A DNA stretch of 64,000 nt from Tethya wilhelma (GCA_964030475.1 CAXIPT010000007.1:2052848-2116847), one strand, 5' to 3'; shown: positions 52,910 to 64,000, numbered from the stretch's first letter. Notes: a model not told the origin generated them from the letters alone. Made by a program: numbers and translations.

Positions 52910-54106
52910 GTCCTAGCTGTTTCTCTGCCTCATGGTAGCATTGACATAGTTGCTGGCCGCTTAGCTGACAATGGTGTGGCTCCCAATATTGTTGTGGATG
53001 TCTCATTTCGTGGAGAACTAAATTCAATTGAAAATGCTGTTGGTATATCAACTAAAACACAGCCCATGGATATTATAGCTTTTGGTAAGCTATAAGTATC
53101 CATGTATAGCCTAATCTAGCCACAACACCATGCACCCAGTAAGTCACACAGGTTTGCTCACCATAATTTTGCCATAAATACGGAAAGTTTTGCTGTCATT
53201 TGTATTTTTTGGTTCGAGGTAACCTTTGAAAAAATTATGAATGTGCAAATGTAAACTAAGTACTGGATTTATGGCTGCCTATAGCTGTAGCAGAGTCAAG
53301 ACAATGTCTTACTAGCAGCCAACAAAATTTAACAATATACATGCATGTCCTTTGATTCACTGTTGTTTTTTTTTCCTTCAGCTCCTCAGATAGCAGTGGA
53401 ACATTTGGCATTTTGTGAGGCAATAAAAAATAAGGATGGAAGTCCTATTCTCTTTATTGCAGGTATGTGCAAAAAGCATTAAGGCGGGCTCACAATATTT
53501 TCTTTTTTTTTTCATTGCTTAAAAATTATTCGCACACAGATATGTAAACATATAAAAAACATAAATTTGAACAATTTTTCTAAATCTGTGTCAGTGTATT
53601 GTGTTGCGTTACATCACTAATGTGAAGTACTATTACACATTCAACGCAGCACCGATAATATTGTGAACCTGCCTTTAGCCCCAAGTGTTCAAATGTACTC
53701 TGTATACTACTCTCATGCAGCCACTAGAGAGGCCTTCAGACCATACATCAGGATAAAGGCATTGGATATACAACTCACTACACGGCAAACCATCATTTGG
53801 TGGGACCAAAAGGACAACCAACCTGAGCTATTGGGTCTCGTTCTAATGGTCCTTCTTTCCCTAGCAGCTTCTAGGAACCCAGAACTGAATATAAAACTTA
53901 CAGATACCGACATACACAATTGGCCGTCTTCTTGGCCAAATTCTGGATGGAATGACTACTATCAAAATTCTAACGACCAATACAACACTCTTGTTATCGC
54001 CCAGAGTGGTCACTCAAATCAACCTAGAAGACAGCGGACCCAAAACGTGGTTCCAACGGAGGACATCTCTGACTACAAAACAACATGTAAGAAGAGGAAA
54101 AAGTGA
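52910..54106 (+). CDS. Unrecognised three-exon gene (5' end not defined)
   Basis: Exons 52910-53084, 53382-53462 and 53679-54106 join in phase 1 at both introns. The first begins VLAVSLPHGSIDIVAGRLAD and contains PMDIIAF; the second IAVEHLAFCEAIKN then GSPILFIA; the third is hydrophobic in part (LLGLVLMVLLSLAAS) and ends with a basic CKKRKK tail. No start is visible: the upstream frame has a TAG at the first acceptor, so the first exon lies elsewhere. I do not recognise the family. The last exon was copied to 30049 and 34305. The gene lies between TRAPPC11 and the protease-death gene, opposite in strand to both. Confidence 0.6.
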
Positions 54107-54606
54107 TTAATCATCCCACAAGAATGAAGCTAACCCTTCACCCAGAGTGAGAGAAATGGTACAGTGTGACTAGCTATTGCTAAATCGTTGAATTTTTTTG
54201 AATCATATTACAGTAGTCTCGAAACTAATAAAATATTATATCAAACTAATAATAATTATCATCATTATTATGATTGTGATGAGTTCATTATTCATATATA
54301 AAAAATTATATAGATTGTATAATTGTACTTAATTTTGCACACTCTATCCTGTGTTGTGTTAAGTGTCAGCACATATAATAATAATAATAATAATATCAAA
54401 ATTATTATTAGATATAATAATAATTATTATTATTAACTTCAGGTTGTACTTGAGCTCATAATAATTATTATTAATAATTATAGCTAGCTATATAGGCCAT
54501 GGAGTGGTCAACAAACATCTTTTGTGTGCGCACATGCATGTGCTAGCTGTTGTTGTATATACAAAATTACTATTTTTGGTGGTACGATAATTAAACAAAG
54601 CTATAG
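54107..54606. other. AT-rich intergenic sequence
   Basis: Contains ataataataa-type simple repeats (54379-54480) and the 3' flank shared with the copied exons. No gene seen. Confidence 0.5.
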
Positions 54607-57600
54607 CTAGACGTCCTGTGATGTACTATTCCTAGCACTACTTTCAGCATCTCTCATTACTTCCTCAATTCTAGTTATACCAAGTTCATTGCAAACATCG
54701 CAAAACTTCTGAACAGTCACTTTTTCTTTCTTCCCCCAAGCACTGACAATACTGACAATGATTCCTGCCACGTCAGTACCATCCAGGACGGATGCATCCA
54801 TATCTATTTGAACTTTCTCTTTTAGTTTAGCAATCAGATGCTCCCATGATGGCCCTGTACAACATGCACCGTGAAAGTAATGCAGAATCTGATATGCAAA
54901 TTGGTTCTAGCATTTATTAATCCTAGGACAGAAAATAATATGGTCCACAACTATTATAACGACATTGTACCTTTGTCTCCCCGTGTAGTTTCAAAATAGG
55001 AACCAATTTCATCTCGAAGTGGTAAGTCATCTTTCAGCAGTTTAGACATATCCCTTTCCCAAAAGTCCTGATAGGGAACTTCCTGTTCTGGAGAGAAAAG
55101 GCTTGTGGAACTAGTACTGGACCTTGAGGGAATGGATCCGGACCTTGTTGGCTGAAAACCAAAATAAAGGCATGAACTTTTCAGCACAACTGAATAACTC
55201 GACACATTTCTTACATATCTCCCACTTGATGGAGTACCAAGTGGAGAGTTTGAAGCCAAGGGTTGTGATCTTGATATTGATGTCCGCCGAGATTCCTTGA
55301 GAGCTTGATTTTCTGTATTATGCACGATTGTAAGCTTCACAACCTATTTTATTTTTTTAAAAGAAACTTACCCTGCTCTAACTTGTCAACCTTCTCTTTA
55401 AAAGTACTAATGTCTGTACAAAATACAAATCACTAATTCCCATTGATTGCATACTTATTGGGATATACAACTCACCTTGAGCCTGTGCTTCATTCTCACT
55501 ATCCAAGTTAGCATTTTCCTTCTTAAGTTGCTCAATAGCTAACTCTCGCAAAACCCCTCCTGAATAAAACAATTAGTCAAGGAGCTTAAATCTTGTGATA
55601 TCATTAATGTTTTGTTTTCTTTATAGTATCATACTTTGCTTCAAATCCTCCACTGACTGCTCCAAATCTTCTACCTTTTTTTTCAAGTCTGCACTCTCTG
55701 TGGCACCCAGCTCAGCCTGGGTGTTCATCTGTTGAATTCGAGTCTCCAACTCTCTGATTTGCTCCTCCAACTGGTGTTCCCTCTGCTTTATCTGTTCTCG
55801 GGCTCTCTGCTCAAGCTCTGTTCTCTCTCTCTCTGATTCTTCTAACTCATGGCGAAACTCTCCTTCTCTTTCATTCATCTCTCTTTCGTGCTTTGATTTC
55901 AGTTGAGATTGGTAGGCAAGGCAAATGTCAGCAAATGAACACTGAATGGCTGCGTTATTATTGTGTTCATCTCTGATTCCCTTTAGAGTTGCGAACTTTG
56001 CACTATCACAAAACAGTTCTGATGTAGTGAAAGAGGAATGTTACTAAAAGTAGGTGCATGATGCCAACAATAACAACTCACACACCCACACACAATAGTT
56101 GTGTGACCATTAAGTGGGGGGCACTCGATGCATGGTCGAGTACCACACACTTAAGGGCATGCTTGCATGTTTGCCATTGACCCTTTGTGACCCCTAGCTA
56201 CTCTATTGTCTCTATTGTCTCCAGTAACTGCCAATTACCCTGTAACAAATTTGGTTGCTAGGCAATTGTAAACACACACACATGTACACATTCCCAGTTA
56301 CTGTGAAGAAATTATGATGATGAATGTATAGTATAGTAAAAAGTTATACAATTACTCGTTGCTACATACCTGGTAAAGGGAAGAAGCTACTTTTGTGCCA
56401 AAATTGGAAGCATAACTCCAACAGCTCTGTGTTATGACCTCCCCTAAGATCAGTGCACAATGCATAGACTTTGCCAATTAGGTCTCTGACATTTGTGTAG
56501 AAACTCTCTCCTTCTTGACCTTGAAAGACATTTCCTATCTCTTCTCTAATGTGTCCATGGCCTCTGAATGTACTTGCAACTGTTTGTATGTATGTATGTA
56601 TGTATGTATGTATATACCGTAGATCGGGAAATTTTCGCCGTTAAAAAATTTTCGCCACGTGCGCGAGTGGCGAAAATTAAACGCGCGAAAATTTAAAACG
56701 TATGGTGATCTTTACCGAATCGGTCAAAGTGGCGAAAATTAAACACGCGAAAATTAAACAAGCAAAAATTTATAGCGGCGAAAATTTCCCGATCTACGGT
56801 ATGTATGTATGTATGTTTGTGTGTGGTATACACCGAAGAATTGAAATAGTAGGAAATCACGCCAACCAGCTGATAAATCTCACCAGGTGATGCTTAGAGC
56901 CTAAAAGGCTTCCCAACTTACATCTTTGTTTACATAAGTACTCTAAGTGCTCATAAGTGCTCCACATTATATAATCACAGTGTGATACTCTATTGTCATT
57001 GACTCACAAAGATTCAACACAGATGCCAGTAAGTTTATCGAAGGAGTCGATAATTCGTTATCCTTGTCAGAGGAGACCAATTTCTCAAGGATAAGATAGT
57101 TGAGGAGCTCTAGTAGATGGCGTGAAGAGATGTCTTGTGCCTCAGCATTAGCTTGCACAGGAGCAACAGCTGCCACTAGAGGAGAGAGAATGTAGCTAGG
57201 TAAACATCAAACCACAATACACAAAAGATGAAGTATTAGTCTATCAAGCTAGACCAGGAGGCAGATCAGGGGTAGAGAAAAAGGTCTAGCCTGATAGAGC
57301 AATAACGTACCTGCTACATGTTGATTCCCTGCTGGAAATTGTACACGTAGATCTAGACTTTCTAGGAGCTTTTGATAGCATGCTGGATTCAAAGACTTCT
57401 GGACTTGAGCATCCTTCAGCAGGGAGAGACTTGGGACCCAACCACAGATAGCACCATCTACAATTCAGCACATTCCAGATGGTGAGCATTTATGCATGAC
57501 TGGTTTGTGCAAACAATATGCTACCTGGTAACCATATTAGTAAACTAAAGGTCCCATAGGAGGAAACAGCTCTATATATAGCTGACACATGCAGTCTCGT

Positions 57601-58899
57601 TCTCATATAGACTCACCAAGGGCCCAAGAAATTTAATGCTTTAAAAGCAGCTGCTACAAGGGGTGGTCACGACCATACCCGCTTTACTAACACCCAGGAC
57701 TGGGATTAAGATGTGATCAAGGGGTCAAAGCAACAAAATTGGCCCCATAAAGGATCAAGAAAGCTCAATTGCTCGCTTCGATCAACAGCCAAAGGTCACT
57801 AGCTATGGACAGCATGTTCTACTTGGGTCAAACGTCAAATTCTGTACGATAAAAGCCTTCCAAACAACGTGATCAAGGGTCAAGGCCTAAAAATTGGGCA
57901 AATCAAATTTTGATCCCAATCGCAGGTGTTAGTACAGCAGGTATGGTGCTCATGCTAAGACCTACCAGCAATGGCATGGAAGATTTTGTGAATGGTCGTT
58001 CCATAATGCACACTGCCATCCTCAGAAGTTGAAACGTGCAGGCCAAGCAAAACTCTTTCGTCGCCATTTTTGAAGAAGAGGCCAGCACCAGAACATCCTG
58101 GTCTCACTTCGGAACACCTATTGTAGACTAGTGTGGAGATCTTTCTGTAATCCTCCATGAGACCACTGATTGAAGCCGTGTCATCCATTGTGGGGGCGAT
58201 TTTTCGGATGTCTACTTCGACTTCTCTTATGTCACCATTTTTCTCATCTCTCTGGAAGATGTAGAATCGCTGACTCTTCAAAGCATCTTTGAGGCTCTCC
58301 ATGTCCATTGGCATGACAACGGGAAAGAACAGCTCCTGTTTTTTGAGGATTTCTTGAGTGAAGCTTTCACTGAGTGGCAAGAGAGTGAAGTCGGCTTGAA
58401 AAGGACACTTCCTTTTGTAATGCTCCTGCCTCCCCATGGCTCCATAAGGACCGCAGCACGATTTGCAATCAAGAAACTTGCCCTCGTTGAGTGAGATTGG
58501 TTTCATGTTCGCCGATTCGCTGCCAATGTGAAGCTTCCAATAGGCCACATGCTTAAGACTTGGGATAATGTGGTGGTTTGTAATCAGCACCAAAGCAGGA
58601 AGCCTGCTAATCCCAAGAACATCTGCAAGAGGACTCCTGTCTGCATCTTGTGAACCCAGACAAACGATGATCGCTTGACCCGTCCCTTCACCTTTAGTGG
58701 ATTTCAGGTGACAACAGGCTATCTTCTTGTACCAGTATTGGTCGTCGGTGAGGTTACCCAGGCTAGGGTACCCGTTGGGGCCAGCGGGTGGGCTAGAGGG
58801 AGATTGAGACCCACCGCTGTAGCTTCTCAAACGGAAAAATTCCTGGGAGGAGAGCCATGGCCGACTGTTTTGTCTCCTCAAAATAGGAGGCTCGTCCAT
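54607..58899 (-). CDS. Trypsin-like protease - coiled coil - death-fold fusion protein
   Basis: Ten exons join in frame: 58899-57966, 57457-57311, 57175-57008, 56579-56370, 56018-55635, 55559-55476, 55413-55372, 55312-55215, 55151-54971, 54854-54607; 831 residues. Start is ATG 58899; there is no signal peptide, so it is cytosolic. Residues 55-310 form a trypsin-like fold with a plausible triad: His109/110 (LITNHHII), Asp170 (ADFTLLPL) and Ser270 (RPGCSGAGLFF). A cysteine cluster (residues 145-165) may bind metal. Exons 2-4 are helical. Exon 5 encodes a long charged coiled coil. Exon 9 is Ser-rich then helical. The last exon (GPSWEHLIAKL... [22 protein letters not shown]) resembles a death-fold domain. 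Eight of nine introns are phase 1. Function is inferred: a protease recruited through death-fold contacts. Confidence 0.82.
56615..56801. mobile_element. MITE with perfect 25-bp taccgtagatcggg termini
   Basis: taccgtagatcgggaaattt... (56615-56639) is inverted exactly at 56777-56801. The interior repeats gcgaaaattaaac-type motifs. It is inserted in a tatg microsatellite in intron 3 of the protease-death gene. Confidence 0.9.
57241..57298. mobile_element. Diverged copy of the 5379 hairpin element
   Basis: ctatcaagctagacc and ggtctagcctgatag are inverted arms with the same terminal tctat-agctagacc as the 5379-5460 element. It lies next to the donor in intron 2 of the protease-death gene. Confidence 0.7.
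57670..57952. mobile_element. Inverted-repeat element in intron 1 of the protease-death gene
   Basis: gaccatacccgctttactaa (57670) matches the inverse of ttagtacagcaggtatggtg (about 57931-57950), and the similarity continues inward past cccaggactgggatt. Non-coding. Confidence 0.6.
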
Positions 58900-59449
58900 T
58901 TCAGTTGCCACGGTGAATTGAGAATGGCTCAAATTGTTCAATTATGTACAAGGAATAAGGAGTTGACTTTCATGTAAGGTAATGGAGCTTAGTGTTATCT
59001 AACGTACTGCTTACACATTCAGGGTTTCGAAAAATCAATGTGTCTCCTTCCAAACCTTTGGTATTACCTACTCTCGGACTTAGGGCCAAGTCAACCTAAA
59101 CTGATAAAAAGGGAAGAAAAATGCGTATAATTTTTAAAATCACTTAATCCTCAAAATTAATCACAAACTATGCCCAAATTATCATGTACTCTATAAATTA
59201 TATGAATTATCTACATATTAAATACAGATTAAACATCTCTTTTCCCCCTGATCACTAACCTCTCAAGTTGACAAAAATCAGCTGCCGAAATGCGCATCAG
59301 CTGGAGTTGCGTGACATCAATAAAAAATATGCAGAATCATGGTCACCCTACAATTTTACCACAGTTCAACAAGTGGGCGTGGTATAATAGCAATAAGATG
59401 CCGAGGGGGAGTGGTTTTTAAGTAGGAAAACAAAACCTGAATCAGAAAG

Positions 59450-60065
59450 ATGTCACGATTGAAGGAAACCCATATCACCACTCTGGACCCTGAGAACTCA
59501 CTCCTAGAGTTCCACATAGAGGTGAGATTTGAGTCTAGCTAGGTTTTAAGAAATTGATCATCATTTTTTGGTTTCATTTTGCTAGGAAAAATCAAAGGGT
59601 AAGCAGTTGTTAGATTTAGTAGCTGCAAAACTCGGCGTGAAAGAAGTGTGGTACTTTGGACTCAAGTACACTGATGATAAAGGCCTTATTGCTTGGCTGA
59701 AACATGACAAAAAGGTACATTTTTGGGTCCAAATAGTCTTAGTGTACGATAGCTTTAATTAGCCTAATTGTAATGGATTCACAAATGGTGTACAGTTGTA
59801 GAGTACTATGACTAATCTGTATCATCTTTTTGTAAACATTAAATTTCTTGTTCTTCTCAGATTCTAGATCAGAATGTACCTAAACAGAAAATTTTGAAGT
59901 TTCATTTTCGAGTCAAGCTCTTTCCAGAGAATGTTAGGAAGGAGCTGATTCAAGAAGTCACTCGACACCTCTTCTACCTTCAAGTAAAGAAAGAGATTCT
60001 TAATGGAGACATCTACTGCCAGGCTACAATAGGTGTGCAGTTGGCTTCATGTATCATTCAGGTTG

Positions 60066-60121
<56 letters not shown>

Positions 60122-61056
60122 ATACGCGTATATTATCTTTAGATCTATTGTGCTATTAATAACCATTCTATTGTGCACCACTATAATTATGTATCTCTCT
60201 TATATATTTCAGCGTGGTGGTTTTGACCCAGAAGTTCTTAAGCCAGGGTTTCTCACCAGTGAAAATTTACTATCCAAATCGGTATGATGTCCACACACAC
60301 ACACACACATGTTGTCTCACATGACACTCATGTGATCCTCAGTCATCCTCCTTACTAACTACAGGCAGCAGATGAGCATCGCATTGCTCCTTACATTTGG
60401 GAAGAAAAGGTCACCAAGTGGTGTTCAGAGCACAAGGAAATGTCAAGGTGGGCTGAATGAACATCTCACTTCCTAACTTTACTACAGTATTGAATACCAA
60501 GGGTTTCATCATTGGGGAGGGGGAGAACTGAAAGTGAGAATGGTCACGAACTCTTCCCCCTTCTGTATAGTCCTAGATAAGCCCTGATTATGTTTGGATT
60601 AATATTAGTCTACATTATAATTATATTGACTGTAAATTTTGCATAATTAATGATCTGGAACATGTTTTAACATTCCTAAAAGGTGACAGCTTGATCTAAG
60701 ACTTAATTTACAGCAGATTTTTGCATTTGTGTCCTAATTCGTACAGAGAAGAGGCAGAATTAGAGTATCTGAGTATTGCTCAAGGCTTAGAAATGTACGG
60801 ATTCCACTTCTTTGAAGCAAAGGTACGCCATTTTCATTATCCAAAAAAACAAATACTATTGAAATGCATAACAAACAAACATTTGTTCTGTCTCTAGGAC
60901 AAAAGTGGCACTGAGATGTGCATAGGGATTGGAACAAGAGGTCTTAATGTTTACACAAAAGAAAACAGAACCACACCAGAAACTTCTCATCAGTGGAGAG
61001 ATATTAAGAGTCTAAGCTACAATGGAAAAAAAGTAACTTGCGCACACACTAGTTGA
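59450..61056 (+). CDS. ERM/merlin-type FERM protein, N-terminal part
   Basis: Seven exons join in phase: 59450-59521, 59586-59714, 59861-60067, 60213-60281, 60365-60447, 60747-60822 and 60898 on. From ATG 59450 the protein follows ERM/merlin FERM order: F1 ([20 protein letters not shown], then DDKGLIAWL), F2 ([33 protein letters not shown]) and the start of F3 ([20 protein letters not shown], then SYNGKK). ERM proteins link membrane proteins to cortical actin. In relatives the FERM domain continues with FVIKP and a helical, actin-binding tail. Here either the exon reads to TGA at 61056 (about 264 residues) or a GTAACT donor at 61033 leads to exons I cannot find. The third exon's donor runs straight into a GT microsatellite. 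Confidence 0.88.
60068..60120. repeat. (GT)n starting at a splice donor
   Basis: The FERM exon ending in GAG at 60067 is followed directly by about 26 GT units, so the donor is the first unit of a microsatellite. Confidence 0.95.
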
Positions 61057-61160
61057 GTGAGATTAGACCAGCCTCAATTTTCGTGTAATTATTATTATCA
61101 TTATGCTGTTTGTCTTTGCTGTTTTGCTAAGGAGAGGTATTAGATAGTTGAGACTTGTCA

Positions 61161-61231
<71 letters not shown>

Positions 61232-61966
61232 CAGGTCAGTGTCACTGGTGTCGACACATTACANACTTAAATTTTGGAGAACAAAAATGGCAATTGTGGC
61301 TTCCCACTAGTGCTTTCTATATGAGTGTTGAGGAAAGTTTTTGTGAGTTTTAGATTATGATTATAAAAAATTTAACAAAAACAAATTCAAGTCTTCAAAC
61401 CTGCTCTCCTTGACAGATTACCAACTACAATGCAAGGTCTACATTTTGTATAATATTGTGTCTATGGGAGATTCAGCCTATTCTTACTATTGTATAACCA
61501 GAAATATTGATGGTCAAAAAATTTGACTGTTTGTTCTGCAGAACTTATAAATTTGCATGGCGATTTGTGCATGCACATATAGTACATGCATATAATTATG
61601 GCGGCCAAGTAGCCAAAAATATTGACAGGCTAGAATTTTTAATTTGACGGTTTGATGGTCAAAGTTCAAATCATTAAATTTAAATCTGCCAATATTCTCT
61701 ACATGCAGTATGTACGCACGCATGTATGATATTTATCGCAAGCTATACAATGTCATGCACAAAAGATTAGCAGCACAGTTTCACTTCAACTTATTTACTT
61801 TATTCCTATCTCAACTTGTTATAATTTTAATTTTATACAATCTTGTAAAATAATTCATTAGGTATATTGTGCTGAAGGTAGGGCATGAAATCTAAACTCA
61901 GTGTATGCAATAATGTGTCACGAACAAAAACTAAATTATAAGGAAAACTAGCAACTGCTACTGTCA
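61057..61966. other. Between FERM gene and membrane-protein gene
   Basis: Contains an AC repeat (61163-61230), an N at 61264 and AT-rich sequence. I looked for the missing FERM F3 and tail exons and found none. Confidence 0.45.
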
Positions 61967-64000
61967 TCACTCATCAGAACTACAACAACAACAAACACAA
62001 ATAAGCCAAGCAATTGCAAGTATTATTATCAAAGCTATAATAGTAATGATAAACACTATCACGCCAATCCAGAATGTTGCTACTACAAAAACATAGAGGT
62101 TAGCTACAAGACCAATAACACCAGAGATAACATAGAATGGGATGTAGCCAGCATCATTGATGGTTACTATGGCTGTGACCACAAATGCCAGCTGGCACAA
62201 AGTGTAGGCCATGCACAGAATAACAAGGATGGGGCTACTGAAAGCATACATAATTTTTTTGAAAATGTTTTCCTCATAAAGTGCTCTGAAGTCTTCAGTA
62301 AATATCTGTCGGTTTAGCATTACTGAAATTTTTTCAACTTTCTCTTTAAAGTTTCCACTATCTTCCTTAGGGTAAATAATTTGATCGATTCCAGGAGTCT
62401 CTAGAAAGCTAAGTAGATTCAAACAGATTGTATTTGGGTATTGATACACCCAGTAGTAGGTGACAATGAAGAAAGAGAATATTCCACAGAAGGGCATCAC
62501 ATAGCCCACTGCCATCATGAACCATAGCTCAGGACTAATGTGCAAAATTTCGTTTTCTTCAGAGTTATCTTTGGCTATTTTGAATGCAATGGCAATGAGC
62601 ATCAACACCTGTCCAGCCATCTGCCCAGCAACATGAATGAAGAAGAAGATCTGGAACCTCATACCAGTGGCTGCAGCATGCTCACTCAGTTTTTCATTTT
62701 CAGACTTAGTGGAGTAACCTTTGTTAGAGTGTGAAAGATCATGTTTGGTAGTTGGTGCATCACAATGTGTTAATAAGTTTTGTATCTCTTCTTTCTGCTT
62801 GTGATTAAGTTTGGTTTTCTTGTTCAGATGGTGAATCAGGGAACCCAGAATACCAAGGCGCACTATGTACACGTAGAATATCAGTGAAGCTGATGATAGT
62901 ATGAATAGTATAAAGCTAACTTTGTCTTCAGCACACTCAAATATGTACGACTTTCCAAAAATAGTTTCAATGATATCACACACTGTTAGCGGGTAGAGGA
63001 TTAGTTCTGCCACAACAATACGTGATATGTCCCATATTTTGCTGAACAATGATCGTTGCTCCTCTTCAGTGTCTGGACCGTTCCCCATTCCTTCTGATCC
63101 CCTGTCTTTCGTTTTCCTACAGCAAAGTCTGATGGCACCAAAGGTTCGAAATGATGTGATGAAGTCGATCAGTCCAAGAAGAAAGAAGAGGAGAGCAAGA
63201 GCAAGATGAAGGGCATTGTAGACAGCATTCTTTCCCATAGTAAGAGAAATGATGGACAAGACAAGAGCAGCCAGTCCCATAAAAACCTCTAAAATGGCAA
63301 TAATATCGCGAGTAAGTGCTTGCAGGAGTGGGAAAGCAAATTCTTTGATTATTTCCAATCCTATTTGGCTTCCTTGGTCGAGAGATTCAGTTTTGATACT
63401 GTTGGTGTCTATGCCACTTCCTTCCTCTGAACAGCATGTAACACTTATACAGCACATCGTTGAGCAAGATTTGCAGCATGATTTGCAGCATGTTTCCTTA
63501 TCAAGCTTCTCTTTAAGTTTCCCAAGATTGTCCAAAAAATGACGTTGAGCTTTGATCACGTCTTTACTGATAATCTCCTCCTTTTTTGGCTCAGATTTTT
63601 TGCCATCACAAAATTCGACTTGCAATTCCACCTGATCCTTTACATCAGTCATTTGGTTATCTTTCTCTCCATCATTGCTACTCCCATCACTTCCTCCTGA
63701 TTGAATCGATGGAGTGCCTTCTTCTTTCTTCTCTTGTTCCTGTGGTGGTACACTTTCAACTGGTGGTGGTGGAGCTGCTTGGGTAACATCGGCCACTATC
63801 ACTTCTTCAACTCTAGAATCATCAGTATCCTGTTTCTCACTCATGATTTGTGTTTCTTTAGTCTGAGAGTGCTCTTCTTTTTGCATAGGCTTGATTGACC
63901 TTGTCGGTCGTTGCCGTGTTTCTTCTTCTGGTACTTGTCCTTTCACATATTCACGCATTGGGTGGAGTATATCAGCATCTTCAGCAATGGCACCACTTCC
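61967..64000 (-). CDS. Multipass membrane protein with cytosolic Pro/Glu-rich tail and Cys clusters
   Basis: Minus-strand frame ending at 61967. The first ATG is at 63958 (663 residues), but the frame is open upstream to the window edge, so the N-terminus may be incomplete. Residues 1-150 are charged, with EEE/KK and PPPPVESVPP stretches. A dense cysteine block follows (CCKSCCKSCSTMCC, about 158-175), which may be palmitoylated or bind metal. Eight or nine hydrophobic helices lie at roughly 215-272, 318-372, 435-505 and 575-655, and the protein ends in CVCCCCSSDE. No transport or enzyme motif recognised. Similar Cys-rich ends suggest membrane-tethering on the same face. Function unknown; possibly a sponge-expanded family. 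Confidence 0.75.
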   Translation of the reverse strand, partial: GSGAIAEDADILHPMREYVKGQVPEEETRQRPTRSIKPMQKEEHSQTKETQIMSEKQDTDDSRVEEVIVADVTQAAPPPPVESVPPQEQEKKEEGTPSIQSGGSDGSSNDGEKDNQMTDVKDQVELQVEFCDGKKSEPKKEEIISKDVIKAQRHFLDNLGKLKEKLDKETCCKSCCKSCSTMCCISVTCCSEEGSGIDTNSIKTESLDQGSQIGLEIIKEFAFPLLQALTRDIIAILEVFMGLAALVLSIISLTMGKNAVYNALHLALALLFFLLGLIDFITSFRTFGAIRLCCRKTKDRGSEGMGNGPDTEEEQRSLFSKIWDISRIVVAELILYPLTVCDIIETIFGKSYIFECAEDKVSFILFILSSASLIFYVYIVRLGILGSLIHHLNKKTKLNHKQKEEIQNLLTHCDAPTTKHDLSHSNKGYSTKSENEKLSEHAAATGMRFQIFFFIHVAGQMAGQVLMLIAIAFKIAKDNSEENEILHISPELWFMMAVGYVMPFCGIFSFFIVTYYWVYQYPNTICLNLLSFLETPGIDQIIYPKEDSGNFKEKVEKISVMLNRQIFTEDFRALYEENIFKKIMYAFSSPILVILCMAYTLCQLAFVVTAIVTINDAGYIPFYVISGVIGLVANLYVFVVATFWIGVIVFIITIIALIIILAIAWLICVCCCCSSDE

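Noticed and set aside
52642..59449. N-terminal exon of TRAPPC11
   Set aside because: I scanned the minus strand for the conserved opening segment of the family (L-x-GLD, NR-DR) and found no convincing match, so none is annotated.

Overview
The window looks like nuclear DNA from a marine demosponge, very probably Amphimedon queenslandica or a close relative. This is inferred from style: AT-rich DNA, compact spliced genes with GT/AG introns, many microsatellites and small inverted-repeat elements, and animal-type families (TRAPPC11, ERM-type FERM protein, death-fold/NACHT/LRR receptor, S1 proteases, ARSB-type sulfatases). Species identity could not be tested. The sequence is a draft: one 68-N gap (20334-20401) and single Ns at 13291, 15721, 30048, 37702 and 61264.

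Layout. 1-4650: three arylsulfatase B-like paralogues, two on the minus strand (one cut by the window edge, one with a broken signal peptide) and one intact on the plus strand. 5079-6416: a small secreted protein in five exons. 7001-52625: one very long minus-strand gene, TRAPPC11, whose exons I could join in phase at nearly every junction. Its introns are crowded. One carries a complete antisense NLR-type gene (9261-11948). Another carries nested transposons (13305-15601). A 29.7-kb intron (20244-49961) carries a degenerate P-element/THAP9-like transposase, a 250-residue orphan ORF, a large terminal-inverted-repeat element, a decayed tyrosine-recombinase (DIRS-type) retrotransposon, four intact S1-family serine protease genes plus a dead fifth copy, fragments of a coiled-coil/death-fold gene, a perfect 2,124-bp tandem duplication and a CARD-like gene remnant. 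52910-54106: an unrecognised plus-strand gene whose last exon was also copied twice into the giant intron. 54607-58899: a ten-exon minus-strand gene that fuses a trypsin-like protease domain to a coiled coil and a C-terminal death-fold-like module. 59450-61056: the first two and a half lobes of an ERM/merlin-type FERM protein. 61967-64000: a multipass membrane protein running off the window.

How the parts relate. TRAPPC11 is a housekeeping trafficking gene. The genes lodged in and beside it (NLR, protease-death fusion, CARD-like gene, secreted proteases) have domains used in animal innate immunity and programmed cell death. The protease genes, the last exon of the gene at 52910 and pieces of the protease-death gene recur together, so the cluster seems to have grown by repeated segmental duplication of a mixed unit. 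A functional link among them is inference only.

Most notable: the protease-coiled coil-death-fold architecture with eight of nine introns in phase 1; a 640-bp inverted-repeat element with an 11-bp target duplication sitting inside a TRAPPC11 coding exon; and the giant TRAPPC11 intron acting as host to a protease array.
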